Shown here: positions 15,987 through 25,030 of the stretch, one piece after another
Layout of the letters: each line of letters starts with the position of its first letter
Numbering within the stretch: position 1 is the first letter of the stretch
Assembly: GCA_024681515.1 (NCBI GenBank)
Contig: JAILAR010000161.1
Span: 1 to 38,213 of the forward strand
Origin: Eubacterium sp.
Lineage (GTDB): Bacteria; Bacillota; Clostridia; Lachnospirales; Lachnospiraceae
Reading direction: 5' to 3'
DNA length: 38,213 nucleotides
Program-made: the position numbers and the translations under genes
Notes under the pieces: generated by a model
Seen by the model: only the letters and a program-made list of their open reading frames with translations
The model's database searches: none
Told to the model about the DNA's origin: nothing

Positions 15987-16324
15987 GTCGAGCAGGACAG
16001 GTGATCGCGGCTGGCTAAAACCAGGTGAGGAAAGTCCGGGCTTCACAGGGCAGGATGCCGGATAACGTCCGGCGGAGGCGACTCCCGGGAAAGTGCAACA
16101 GAAATATACCGCCGGCCTCGGCCGGTAAGGGTGAAATGGCGAGGCAAGAGCTCACCGCTGCCCTGGTAACAGGACAGGCTCTGTAAACCCCATCCGAAGC
16201 AAGACCAAATTTGAGCCACAGGGCGGCCCGCTCTGCTCATGGTAGGTTGCTTGAGCCGTATGGCAACATACGGTCTAGATAGATGATCACCCACGACATA
16301 ACCCGGCTTATCGTTCTGCTCGAC
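15987..16324 (+). ncRNA. rnpB: RNase P RNA, type A
   Basis: The catalytic RNA of RNase P, which removes tRNA 5' leaders. Conserved blocks are gaggaaagtccgggc (about 16026-16040), acagaaatataccg, gggtgaaatggcgaggcaag, taaaccccatccgaagcaag and the 3' tagatagatgatcac. The ends pair as helix P1: gtcgagcagga at 15987 with tctgctcgac ending at 16324. A T-run follows directly (16325-16329) and serves as terminator. Length is about 338 nt, smaller than E. coli. The open frames across this stretch are shadows. Confidence 0.95.
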
Positions 16325-16371
16325 TTTTTATATCATTCCGCAATTCTCGCATACACAATTCCTAATGATCT

Positions 16372-16461
16372 TTATAATTCGAAACACTATATTTCGAAGC
16401 TTTATATCTCAAAACTATATATCTCAAAACTTTATATTTCAAAACTTTATATCTCAAAGCA
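16372..16461 (-). repeat. Six 15-bp tandem units that copy the gene's last five codons and stop
   Basis: Read on the minus strand in the frame of the nucleoside kinase gene, six consecutive 15-bp units encode CFEI-stop, SFEI-stop, SFEIY, SFEI-stop, SFEI-stop and CFEL-stop. The first unit (16447-16461) is the real end of the gene. The copies differ at a few positions (ttgagatataaag versus tcgaaatatag). The array fills most of the gap to rnpB. Confidence 0.92.
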
Positions 16462-18117
16462 TCCGCCGCCGATAAATTCCCGAAGCAGGGAATTCGTCGG
16501 AACCGTGCTCGAATCGATCCCCAGAAAATAACCCAGAAACTTCAGAAGCCGCTTGGCCTCATAGTATTCTTCCGAGTCCGGTGATACCGTAAACAGGAGC
16601 GGTTCCGCAAAGATCTTGATCGCAGGAAGCTCGTAGATCAGGGCGGAATTAAAGAGTGCATCCGCTTCACCCTGATACGGGAATATATTTTTTTCCTCAC
16701 CGCTGCGAACGGATTCCCACATCCGGATTGTCTGTTCCGCATTATTTCCGCGCGTACGGTTATCCCGCACGATTCGCCGGAGCAGACGGGTATCCGAGGT
16801 GGAGATCCGGTTATGCTCATCCAGGTTCAGCTGTGTCAGCGCGCTGATATAGATCTTATAGCTGGAATCCGCCGGAAGCGCATAGGTAGAAGCGGGATTC
16901 AGCGCGTGGATCCCCTCAACCACCAGAACATCCTCCGGAGTAAGTTTCAGCGTTCGCCCGTCGAACTTTTTCTCCCCCAGCGTAAAATCAAATCTCGGCA
17001 TCGGCACTTCTTCGCCTTCCAGCAACCGTTCCATCGTTGTGTTAAACAGCTTAAGATCCATCGCCTCGATGCACTCAAAGTCATATTTGCCGTTCTCATC
17101 CTTCGGAGTATCTACACGCTCCTTAAAGAAATTATCCATGGCGATCGGATGCGGCGTCAGACCATGTGCTCTGAGCTGGATCGCCAGGCGATTGGAAAAT
17201 GTAGTTTTACCGGACGAAGACGGCCCCGCGATCAGAACAAGTTTTTTCTTCTGCGCATGGATCTCCTCGGCAATATCTGCGATCTGCTTCTCCATGATCG
17301 CTTCCTGGATCAGTATCAGATCGTTCAGATGTCCGTTGCAGATCTCCGTATTCAGCTGTCCGACACCGGACAGACCCAGTTGATCTCCCCAATCCTCTGC
17401 CTCACGAAGCGCCGTATACAGTGACTCGGGAGCGCGGTGATCCCGTCCCATTTCCAGGCTGTTACGTCTGGGAACCACAAGAATAAAACCGTCATCAAAG
17501 GGGATCAGATTAAACCTGGAAAGCCCCGTTGTCTCCGGCAGCATATACCCGTAAAAATAATCTTCATATCCGTCCAGCATGTACAGATTCACTCTGGACG
17601 CTCTCCGGTAGCGGAACAGATCCGCTTTCTGATCCATTCCCCGTTCCCGGAACAGTCGGACCGCATCCCCGGTCCTTACCACCTTCTTCTCGATCGGCTG
17701 CTTCTCATCCACCAGCCGCTGCATAACCTTTTTCACGGCCGCCAGTTCCGTCCACTCGGGTTCGATAATATTCCCCTCTGTATCGTGCACGGTACAGAAA
17801 AAGCCCTGCCCCAGAGAATACAGTACCCGGATCCTTTTCTCCGGAAATGCTTCATGATATGCCCGAACCATCAGAAGGATCAGGCTTCTTTTATACATAT
17901 CATAGCCGATCGGATTTGCCGTAGTGACAAACTCCACCTCCGCCGGTTTGAAAATGCGGTGTCCCAGTTCCACCAGACGGCCATCTACCTTCGCGGCCAC
18001 TATCATCTGGCCAAAAGACGGATCCTGATTCACCAGCCGCAGGAGAGGCGTTCCGCTCTCCAAGGTCAGTTCTCTTCGTTCATCTCCTTCACGGATCGTA
18101 ACTATAATTTCCTTCAT
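16447..18117 (-). CDS. Nucleoside (uridine) kinase with N-terminal TGS and ThrRS-like domains
   Basis: The 556-residue protein begins with a TGS-like domain (about 1-65, with QMIVAAKVDGRLVELGHRI), then a region like the second N-terminal domain of threonyl-tRNA synthetase (about 80-200). The C-terminal half is a uridine-kinase-like P-loop domain: LVLIAGPSSSGKTTFSNRLA (Walker A near residue 300), PIAMDNFFKERVDTP, and VLVVEGIHALNP (Walker B). This architecture recurs in Firmicutes and Bacteroidetes; it is called a nucleoside kinase by the kinase domain, while the role of the TGS part is not known. ATG 18117 follows AAGGGTG by 6 nt; the frame continues open to 18282 only as overlap with trmK. 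It is 17 nt after trmK. Confidence 0.9.
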   Translation of the reverse strand: MKEIIVTIREGDERRELTLESGTPLLRLVNQDPSFGQMIVAAKVDGRLVELGHRIFKPAEVEFVTTANPIGYDMYKRSLILLMVRAYHEAFPEKRIRVLYSLGQGFFCTVHDTEGNIIEPEWTELAAVKKVMQRLVDEKQPIEKKVVRTGDAVRLFRERGMDQKADLFRYRRASRVNLYMLDGYEDYFYGYMLPETTGLSRFNLIPFDDGFILVVPRRNSLEMGRDHRAPESLYTALREAEDWGDQLGLSGVGQLNTEICNGHLNDLILIQEAIMEKQIADIAEEIHAQKKKLVLIAGPSSSGKTTFSNRLAIQLRAHGLTPHPIAMDNFFKERVDTPKDENGKYDFECIEAMDLKLFNTTMERLLEGEEVPMPRFDFTLGEKKFDGRTLKLTPEDVLVVEGIHALNPASTYALPADSSYKIYISALTQLNLDEHNRISTSDTRLLRRIVRDNRTRGNNAEQTIRMWESVRSGEEKNIFPYQGEADALFNSALIYELPAIKIFAEPLLFTVSPDSEEYYEAKRLLKFLGYFLGIDSSTVPTNSLLREFIGGGCFEI

Positions 18118-18134
18118 CTTTTCACCCTTGATTT

Positions 18135-18860
18135 CTATTCGAGTCCGTGCTCTTTCAAGCGCTCCCGGATCTGCCTGCTTTCTTCCAGCTGCTTCACAAG
18201 ACTCCCTTTTCTTGCACGCGCTGCCGGCGTCTTCTGCTTTTCCAGCGAACGGATCAGATCCTCCAGCCCCTTTGCTTCCCACTCCAGATATTCCAGAAAT
18301 TCCGATGTCGGATGCGTCGGAAGCCAGGTTCCATACATCATGTCCGCCTTTGCGTCCTCATCCGGAACCTCCCCGGGAAGGCTGAGGCCCACCGTACAGT
18401 TCAGGACAAAATACCATTTCCCTGCATCCGAAAGACAGGTTTCCTGCTCGATGAAAATATTCTGCTTTCGAAGGGAATACCGTACCAGCCTGAGATCCGA
18501 ATGAGGAGAAAGCACAAGCTGCATCCCGGGACGGAGTTTTGCAGCTCCGTCCCGCAGGATATCCACGATCAGATGTCCTCCCATTCCTGCGATCACAACG
18601 GTGTCCACTTCCCCGCTTTGTAATTCTTTGAGCCCATCGGAAAGCCGGGTCTCGATCTTCTTGTCCAGCTTCTGCCCGTAAATATTCTCTTTAGCAATGG
18701 AAAGCGGTCCTTCATTGATATCCATCGCGATCACAGTGCAATTCTTTTTCTCTGCCAGCTCCATGCTGACATAGGCATGATCACAGCCTACATCAGCCAC
18801 GCGCTGGTCCGGTTTTACATAGTCTACAATTGTCTGTAACCTTTTTCCCAATTCTCTCAT
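18135..18860 (-). CDS. trmK: tRNA (adenine(22)-N1)-methyltransferase
   Basis: A Rossmann-fold SAM methyltransferase of the TrmK family, which methylates A22 in the D-loop of tRNA. Seen are motif I VADVGCDHAYVSMELAE, VIAMDINEGPLSIAKENI, DGLKELQSGEVDTVVIAGMGG (with the family's GMGG motif) and LVLSPHSDLRLVRYSLR. A basic coiled-coil C-terminus (about 185-241) is typical. Start ATG 18860, 8 nt from GGGGTGG, is preferred; an in-frame GTG at 18872 would add four residues. It follows rpoD by 69 nt, the usual Firmicutes order. Confidence 0.93.
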   Translation of the reverse strand: MRELGKRLQTIVDYVKPDQRVADVGCDHAYVSMELAEKKNCTVIAMDINEGPLSIAKENIYGQKLDKKIETRLSDGLKELQSGEVDTVVIAGMGGHLIVDILRDGAAKLRPGMQLVLSPHSDLRLVRYSLRKQNIFIEQETCLSDAGKWYFVLNCTVGLSLPGEVPDEDAKADMMYGTWLPTHPTSEFLEYLEWEAKGLEDLIRSLEKQKTPAARARKGSLVKQLEESRQIRERLKEHGLE

Positions 18861-18929
18861 TGCCACATCCACCCCATGTCCGTTTTAAATGTCACTTATA
18901 ATGTATCCGAGTATTCCGACTGTTCCGGA

Positions 18930-20633
18930 TCACTCAAGGAAGTCTCTCAGTTTCTTGCTTCTGGTGGGATGACGAAGCTTCCGGATCGCTTTTGCTTCGA
19001 TCTGGCGGATACGCTCACGGGTTACATTGAACACCTTGCCTACCTCTTCCAGCGTACGCGGCTGTCCGTCATCAAGGCCGAAACGAAGCCGAAGGACCTT
19101 CTGCTCTCGCGTTGTCAGCGATTTCAGCACATCAGCCAGTTCCTCTTTCAACATGGCATAGGATGCAGCATCCGCCGGAACAGGGACATTATCATCCTGG
19201 ATAAAATCGCCCAGATGACTGTCTTCCTCTTCTCCGATCGGCGTTTCCAGAGATACCGGTTCCTGAGAGATCTTCAGGATCTCACGAACACGTTCTACGG
19301 AAATACCCATCTCATCAGCGATCTCCTCCGGGGAAGGCTCTCTTCCCAGTTCCTGCAATAACTGACGGGAAACACGGATCAGTTTGTTAATGGTTTCAAC
19401 CATATGAACCGGGATACGTATGGTTCTCGCCTGATCGGCAATGGCACGCGTGATCGCCTGACGGATCCACCAGGTTGCATACGTTGAAAACTTGTAGCCC
19501 TTTCGATAGTCAAACTTTTCAACTGCTTTGATCAGACCCAGATTGCCTTCCTGGATCAGATCCAGGAACAGCATTCCACGTCCCACATAACGTTTCGCAA
19601 TGCTGACCACCAGACGAAGATTCGCTTCGGCAAGTTTCTTCTTTGCCTCTTCGTCACCTTCTTCAATTCTCTGCGCCAGCTCACTTTCCTGCTCCGCAGT
19701 CAGAAGGTCCACTTTTCCGATCTCCTTCAGATACATACGAACGGGATCTTCAATGCTTACGCCTTCCGGAACCGAAAGATCTTCCTTCGAGAAATCAATT
19801 TCTTCGCCTTCCGATGCAGCCTTTTCCGCTTCTTCTTCGTCCGTCATTTCCACATCATGTCCGCCGGAAAAAGCATCGCTTTCCGACTCATCAATGTAAG
19901 TGACCGTAATGCCCCGCATCTCGAAAAAGCGAAGAATACTCAGGAGATTGTCATCACTTAAAAACTCCTCGGCTTTTTTCCCACCATACTTCTGGAAGCC
20001 GGCAACGACCTCACTTACATCCATTTCGCCCTTTTGTTTTCGCGCCTTTGCCAGAAGCTGCTCCACCGCCTTCTTGAAGCCCGGATCCTTCATGAATTCA
20101 TCCAGTTTCACCATATTTTTCCGGATCGTTTCTTCATCGTCAAAGTCGTCCAGAGCCATCATCTCATCTTTTGTGGTCTCATCCAGATCATCGAACTCGA
20201 TCTGCATTGCCTCATCATCAAGACGACCCGCTTCTGCTTCCAGCTCCTCCATCGTCGGCTCCTCTGCCTCCTCCGGTATCATCTCTTTCTGAGCGCTCTG
20301 CTCATCAAATTCCGTATCATCTGTCGTTTTTTCGATTTCCGGCGTTTTCTTCGCAGATGTCTTTTTCTCTGCCACCTTTTTATCGGATTCTTTTTTTACG
20401 GATCTTTTTTTTGCAGGCTCCGCTTTCTCATCCTCGCTCTTTGCAGATGCCTTTTTTGCAGTCTCAGCCTTTGCTGATGCTTTTTTTGCGGACTCCGCCT
20501 TCGCAGGTGTCTTTTTTGCAGATTCCGTCTTCTTTCCGGTTTCAGCTTTCGCACTGGTCTTCTTGCTTTCTTTCTCGGAAACTTTCTCGGAAACCGCTGC
20601 CTGCTCTTCTACACTTTTCTTTTTTGTTGCCAT
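18930..20633 (-). CDS. rpoD: Primary sigma factor RpoD with a long Lys/Ala-rich N-terminal extension
   Basis: The housekeeping sigma-70, 567 residues, against about 370 in most Firmicutes. Residues 1-98 are a basic, low-complexity tail ([20 protein letters not shown]), residues 100-168 are acidic, and a region 1.1-like fold follows (about 172-250). The conserved core begins at [11 protein letters not shown] (296-306, region 1.2). Region 2 is intact: [20 protein letters not shown] and [19 protein letters not shown], holding the -10-recognition residues. Region 3 runs about 405-470. Region 4 ends with [18 protein letters not shown], the -35-binding helix. It lies 60 nt after dnaG in the classical dgt-dnaG-rpoD order. 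Start ATG 20633 follows GGAAGAA; the tail is in frame and uninterrupted. Confidence 0.97.
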   Translation of the reverse strand: MATKKKSVEEQAAVSEKVSEKESKKTSAKAETGKKTESAKKTPAKAESAKKASAKAETAKKASAKSEDEKAEPAKKRSVKKESDKKVAEKKTSAKKTPEIEKTTDDTEFDEQSAQKEMIPEEAEEPTMEELEAEAGRLDDEAMQIEFDDLDETTKDEMMALDDFDDEETIRKNMVKLDEFMKDPGFKKAVEQLLAKARKQKGEMDVSEVVAGFQKYGGKKAEEFLSDDNLLSILRFFEMRGITVTYIDESESDAFSGGHDVEMTDEEEAEKAASEGEEIDFSKEDLSVPEGVSIEDPVRMYLKEIGKVDLLTAEQESELAQRIEEGDEEAKKKLAEANLRLVVSIAKRYVGRGMLFLDLIQEGNLGLIKAVEKFDYRKGYKFSTYATWWIRQAITRAIADQARTIRIPVHMVETINKLIRVSRQLLQELGREPSPEEIADEMGISVERVREILKISQEPVSLETPIGEEEDSHLGDFIQDDNVPVPADAASYAMLKEELADVLKSLTTREQKVLRLRFGLDDGQPRTLEEVGKVFNVTRERIRQIEAKAIRKLRHPTRSKKLRDFLE

Positions 20634-20693
20634 TTCTTCCTCTTTCCCAGTTTTCTCAACTGTTTTATGTTTCTGTTTTATGTGTTTTAATCT

Positions 20694-22748
20694 TTATCTG
20701 CGCAAATGAACCCGGATCTTTTGAATCTCTCGTTTTCTGGCAGCCAGTTGAAACGGATTTGCACCTTCTTTTTGAAACTCCCGATCGATCGCACGAAGCT
20801 TCAGCTTCCGTACCATTTCCGTAAGTGCTTTTTCCGCCGCATCAGGCTCCGTTTCAAACGGAAACTCTCCGGACAAGATCCCGGCGATCACCTTTTGATC
20901 ATCCGGTTCTTCATATCGGCTCAGGATCTGTGCCGGCTGCACCTTGCCGGTTTCACGATATTGCCGATAAAGATGATCCGCAACCTCCCGAACCCGGCCG
21001 GTAAAATCCTCCTCGGAAATGTATTCCTTCAGCCGGTCAAAAAGTTCAGGACGGTTCACCATCCATGTAAGGAGATGCCTCTCAGTTGCATCGATCTCTG
21101 TATCCGTTCTGCCCGAACCGGCCGGTCCGGCAGGTACTGCATCATCCCACGGATCCGCGCCCCCGTATCCGGGATCCGAAGAATAGGTCGGGGCGCTTTC
21201 CCGAAAAGCCCGCTCATATTCTTCGCTGCTGATAAACGCATCCTCCGACTCACCGCCGTAATATCCGGTAACCTCCGGGTCATCGTATTGGGATCTGCTT
21301 TCAACATTGCTGCCTGTGCCAACCGCCCCTCCACCGGATGATCCGTTTCCCCAATGCTGGGTTTGACGTTTTCCGGATTGCCTCAGCTTTTGAATATCTC
21401 CCGAAGACCTGCTCATCGGACGGTCATACCCGATGCTGTCATCTTCGCGGATCCCGGCGAGCCCGAAACGTGTCACCTCCTGGCGAAGTAATGTGACATC
21501 CAGATTGTATTTCTCCGCAACCGTTTCCACGTAACTGGAACGTTCCGTCACATCTTCAATTCCGGCCAATACCCGCGCCGTATCCCGTATAAAGGAAGTC
21601 TTTTCCTCCGGGTCGTCCATTCGATACTGCTTCTGAAGTTCCTGAATCTCGAAAAGCCGCCCGGGAATCGCGTCTCTGATCCGCTCCTCATATGCATCCG
21701 GACCCTCCGCTGACAGAAATTCATCCGGATCCTTGTATGGCGTGAGATCGATCACGCGCTGCGACAGTCCGTTGGCACGCAGGATCTGAATCGCCTTCTT
21801 TGCGGCATTCCGCCCGGCATTATCACTGTCATACGCCAGATATACCTCTTTGGAATACCGTTTAATCATGGAAGCATGTCCCGGTGTAAATGCGGTTCCC
21901 AGCGAAGCGACGGCATTGTCGAATCCATACTGGTGCTGGGTGATCACATCCATGTATCCTTCGCAGAGGATGATCCCCCGCCTGCGGCTTCGTCTGGCCT
22001 GATACATTGCAAACAGCGTATGGCTCTTGTCAAAAAGCTCCGTTTCCCGAGTATTCAGATATTTGGGTTTTGCATCCCCAAGGACACGCCCGCCAAATGC
22101 AATACATTTCGAATTGATATCCAGAATGGGAACCATGACCCGATTCCAGAACTTGTCATGGGCGCCATGTCGTTCGTCAAAGTCTGCCAGCCCTGCGTCC
22201 CGGATCAGTTCATCCGGAAATCCTCTCCGTTTCAGGTACTGATACAGATCGTCAGCATGGATATCCGCATATCCCAGGGCAAATTTGGCGATCGTCTCAT
22301 CGGTGAAATGACGCTTTTCCTTGAAATACTCATACCCCGGCTTTCCTTGGGGCGTCTTGGTCAGAAGATAATGAAAATACCCCGCCGCGACTCGATTCAC
22401 CTCTAACAACCGTGCCTTTCGCCCGGCCTTCCTTTTTTCCTCCTCCGAGGGTTCCACCTCCGGGAGAGAATATCCGACCCGGTCAGCCAGCATTTTCAAC
22501 GCCTCCGGAAATGTGTAATTTTCGTACTTCATGACAAAACTGATCACATTTCCGCCTTCATGACAACCAAAACAGTAAAACATCTGCTTTTGCCGGCTGA
22601 CAGAGAAGGACGGTGTCTTTTCAGAATGAAACGGGCAGCAACACATAAAATTGCTTCCCGAGCGTTTCAACCCTACATACGAAGAGATCACGTCCACGAT
22701 ATCATTTCTTGAACGAACCTCTTCGACTACCTCTTCAGGGTAATACAT
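20694..22748 (-). CDS. dnaG: DNA primase
   Basis: The 684-residue primase lays RNA primers at replication forks. The N-terminal CHC2 zinc site is C38, H41, C59, C62 (CPFHSEKTPSF and FYCFGCHEGG). The RNA-polymerase core follows with the Toprim domain: GIILCEGYMDVITQHQYG, ASLGTAFTPGHA and VYLAYDSDNAGRNAA. A Gly/Ser/Tyr-rich, low-complexity linker (about 430-555) separates it from a C-terminal helicase-binding-like domain (ERHLLTWMVNRPELFDRLKE). The linker is longer than in B. subtilis. ATG 22748 follows TTTGGAGG. The upstream dgt is separated by a terminator-like hairpin, so dnaG may have its own promoter. Confidence 0.96.
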   Translation of the reverse strand: MYYPEEVVEEVRSRNDIVDVISSYVGLKRSGSNFMCCCPFHSEKTPSFSVSRQKQMFYCFGCHEGGNVISFVMKYENYTFPEALKMLADRVGYSLPEVEPSEEEKRKAGRKARLLEVNRVAAGYFHYLLTKTPQGKPGYEYFKEKRHFTDETIAKFALGYADIHADDLYQYLKRRGFPDELIRDAGLADFDERHGAHDKFWNRVMVPILDINSKCIAFGGRVLGDAKPKYLNTRETELFDKSHTLFAMYQARRSRRRGIILCEGYMDVITQHQYGFDNAVASLGTAFTPGHASMIKRYSKEVYLAYDSDNAGRNAAKKAIQILRANGLSQRVIDLTPYKDPDEFLSAEGPDAYEERIRDAIPGRLFEIQELQKQYRMDDPEEKTSFIRDTARVLAGIEDVTERSSYVETVAEKYNLDVTLLRQEVTRFGLAGIREDDSIGYDRPMSRSSGDIQKLRQSGKRQTQHWGNGSSGGGAVGTGSNVESRSQYDDPEVTGYYGGESEDAFISSEEYERAFRESAPTYSSDPGYGGADPWDDAVPAGPAGSGRTDTEIDATERHLLTWMVNRPELFDRLKEYISEEDFTGRVREVADHLYRQYRETGKVQPAQILSRYEEPDDQKVIAGILSGEFPFETEPDAAEKALTEMVRKLKLRAIDREFQKEGANPFQLAARKREIQKIRVHLRR

Positions 22749-22811
22749 ATATTTCCTCCAAATCTATATGAGTGAAGTTTGATTATTATTTTTTTTGGGT
22801 GGGTTCGGGGC

Positions 22812-22853
22812 AAAAAGCCACAAACGAATTACCTTTCCGTTTATGGCTTTTGA
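22812..22853 (-). terminator. Terminator between dgt and dnaG
   Basis: On the minus strand AAAAGCCA-AAACG and CGTTT-TGGCTTTTT pair around an 11-nt loop, with one mismatch. It lies about 44 nt after the dgt stop and about 65 nt before dnaG. Confidence 0.7.
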
Positions 22854-22896
22854 CTCGATAATACTTTTGAATTCATTTTAATTAAGTGAGTAATGA

Positions 22897-23907
22897 TCAG
22901 ATTCTCTGCCAGGAATGAGGGATAAAAATCTCCTGGAACTTCAGAACCGCATAGTTGTCCGTCATTCCGGCAATGTAATCACAAACCACCGTCTCCTGCG
23001 GATCTCCTTCATCGATCATATGTGTATACTCCAAGGGCAGCTGCTCCGGATGCTCCAGATAGTGGCGATAAAGCATGGCGACAATCTCCTCTGCTTTTCC
23101 CTCTTCTCCTTTTGCCACCGGATTCAGATACAGTTCTTCAAACATGAACTGTCGGAGCGCAAGAAGTGCTTTTTCAACCGGTTCCGACATGGCCACTCTC
23201 GGCTGATCCTGTGTATTCGCCACCGTATCCAGAATAATGGTGTTGATCCTGTCCCGGGTCGTATGCCCCAGAACCTCAGTACACTCTGCAGGCAGGCTGT
23301 CTTCCGTCAGGAGTCCGGCGCGAATGCCGTCATCAATATCGTGATTAATATAAGCTATTTTGTCCGAAACACGGACAATATCACCTTCCAGCGTGGCCGG
23401 CTTTGCACTGGTCCGGTGGTTCCGAAATCCGTCCCTTACTTCCCAGGTCAGATTCAGTCCCCGGCCGTTCTTCTCAAGCCGCTCCACCACCCGGGCGCTC
23501 TGCTCGCTATGAAGGAACGGACGGCCGCTGGCTTTGGACAGGGCGCGTTCCCCGGCATGTCCGAAAGGGGTATGTCCCAGATCATGACCGAGAGCGATTG
23601 CCTCCGTAAGATCCTCGTTTGCACGAACCGCTCTGGCGATACTTCGCGCGATCTGCGACACTTCCAGTGTATGCGTAAGTCGCGTCCGGTAATGATCTCC
23701 GTAAGGGGACAGGAAAACCTGCGTCTTATGCTTCAGGCGTCGAAAAGACTTACAGTGGATGATCCGATCCCGGTCTCTCTGATATACCGTCCGCATATCA
23801 CTCTCTTCTTCCGGGCGATCACGTCCTTTGGACTGATCGCTGAAAGAAGCATACTGCGAAAGCCGTTCATGTTCTTCCTGTTCAAAACGCTCACGGATCG
23901 TCATCAT
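22897..23907 (-). CDS. dgt: Deoxyguanosinetriphosphate triphosphohydrolase-like protein (dGTPase)
   Basis: The 336-residue HD-superfamily enzyme cleaves dNTPs to nucleoside and triphosphate. Seen are YQRDRDRIIHCKSFRRLKHK, the first His in RTRLTHTLEVSQIARSIARA, the HD motif in ALGHDLGHTPFGHAGE, and Asp in KIAYINHDIDDGI. Members of this shorter Firmicutes class lie next to dnaG, as here. ATG 23907 is chosen because AGGAGG is 8 nt upstream; the in-frame GTG at 23913 is only 2 nt from that site. Confidence 0.94.
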   Translation of the reverse strand: MMTIRERFEQEEHERLSQYASFSDQSKGRDRPEEESDMRTVYQRDRDRIIHCKSFRRLKHKTQVFLSPYGDHYRTRLTHTLEVSQIARSIARAVRANEDLTEAIALGHDLGHTPFGHAGERALSKASGRPFLHSEQSARVVERLEKNGRGLNLTWEVRDGFRNHRTSAKPATLEGDIVRVSDKIAYINHDIDDGIRAGLLTEDSLPAECTEVLGHTTRDRINTIILDTVANTQDQPRVAMSEPVEKALLALRQFMFEELYLNPVAKGEEGKAEEIVAMLYRHYLEHPEQLPLEYTHMIDEGDPQETVVCDYIAGMTDNYAVLKFQEIFIPHSWQRI

Positions 23908-24069
23908 TGGCACTGCCTCCTGTGCGGGCCAAGGTCATTCGTCCCGCCAATTCCTGTGATCAAAATGCCCTTATATTAATGTTATACGCCGCCCGATCCC
24001 CATTTGCTTTTTTATTAATATATTTTTTTATTTTTTTATCAGACAAACCGTATGACGTTTTGTCGGGAA

Positions 24070-24765
24070 TTATTCATCCTCAAGAAACTCTCTCAGCAAA
24101 CGTGATCGCGTAGAACGGTCGATGTGTTTCCTCTTTTGCATTTTGGTCCGAATCGCCAGAACCTCCTCTCTCCTCAGATCAAACCGTTCCCCGGTCTCCA
24201 AAGCAGAATGAGGACACTCGCCGAGCAATCCATAATAATAACACATCACCTTTTGTTCAGATTCCGGAAGTCTTGGTAAACACATTATCAGGTGCACATA
24301 TCTTTCAAATTCCCGCTCATCCTGTCGTTCTGCGAGTTTATCGGCCGTCGTTGCCCAGATTTTTTCTTCCGTAAAAACATAGAACTGTCCACCCTTACAT
24401 TGGCTGACAATTTCAACGATCCTCAGCAGTTCCTGAATGCCGATCTCAACAATGTCCCAAAATGACCCTCCATATCCATGGCCGACAAACTCTTTGACAT
24501 TTTCGCTCACAATATATAGTTTTGCGTCAATCAAAGCACGTTTCGCGTCCGGATCACCGTTTTGCATCTTTGTTACCAGTTCATTTTCTTTCTCGGCAGA
24601 AAGCTTTTGAATCCCCTTCGTTCCAAATGCATATAAACGGACGATTTCCTCGACCTGGTAGAGTTCCAGAGAAGTTATATCAGCTATAAACTCCGCCTCC
24701 GAACCGTACCTTTTCGAACCCACCTTTTCCTCCATAACAGTTTCATTTCCCTCATCATTATTCAT
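24070..24765 (-). CDS. Degenerate sigma-70-family protein, RpoD-like
   Basis: The 231-residue protein aligns by eye with RpoD over two blocks. Residues 54-146 match region 1.2 to 2: LSAEKENELVTKMQNGDPDAKR against Rpo[23 protein letters not shown], and LYIVSENVKEFVGHGYG against [17 protein letters not shown]. Residues 160-231 match region 4: PRLPESEQKVMCYYYGLLGE and LRREEVLAIRTKMQKRKHID, ending RSRLLREFLEDE against [10 protein letters not shown]. Region 3 is missing, and the DNA-melting and -10-reading motif ([13 protein letters not shown] in RpoD) is replaced by VFTEEKIWATTADKLA. ATG 24765 follows GGAGGG by 6 nt. It may be a divergent sigma factor, a decoy or an RNA-polymerase-binding regulator; function is unknown. 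Confidence 0.8.
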   Translation of the reverse strand: MNNDEGNETVMEEKVGSKRYGSEAEFIADITSLELYQVEEIVRLYAFGTKGIQKLSAEKENELVTKMQNGDPDAKRALIDAKLYIVSENVKEFVGHGYGGSFWDIVEIGIQELLRIVEIVSQCKGGQFYVFTEEKIWATTADKLAERQDEREFERYVHLIMCLPRLPESEQKVMCYYYGLLGECPHSALETGERFDLRREEVLAIRTKMQKRKHIDRSTRSRLLREFLEDE

Positions 24766-24957
24766 ATTCAACCCTCCTCCCGGTTTATATCCACATCCCA
24801 AATACCTATGAACAGATCCCATGAAAAGTCCTGTATAGTATTATATATGACAGCCGATACACAAAACTCTTTTGCAAAAACAAAAAAATTCATTTAAAAT
24901 CAAAAATAACACTCCAAAACAAATCTCTTATACAGATCTCCTATACAAATCTACAAA

Positions 24958-25017
24958 AAGAAAAAGCAGGAGAAATCTCCTGCCTGCGCCGGGCTGCTGA
25001 AAGTCTCTAAGCAGCCC
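24958..25017 (-). terminator. Terminator (double hairpin) after the YesL-type gene
   Basis: The first hairpin, 12 nt past the stop at 25031, pairs GGGCTGCT with AGCAGCCC (24991-25017). The second pairs GCAGGAGA with TCTCCTGC around TT (24966-24983) and is followed on the minus strand by TTTTTCTTTTTG. Confidence 0.85.
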
Positions 25018-25030
25018 ATTATCTTCTTTT

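Noticed and set aside
16043-16294. Minus-strand frame of 83 codons
   Set aside because: It lies wholly inside the RNase P RNA gene.
16283-16531. Frame with LYISK repeated five times
   Set aside because: It is the antisense reading of the 15-bp stop-codon array and has no start signal; the minus-strand reading explains it.
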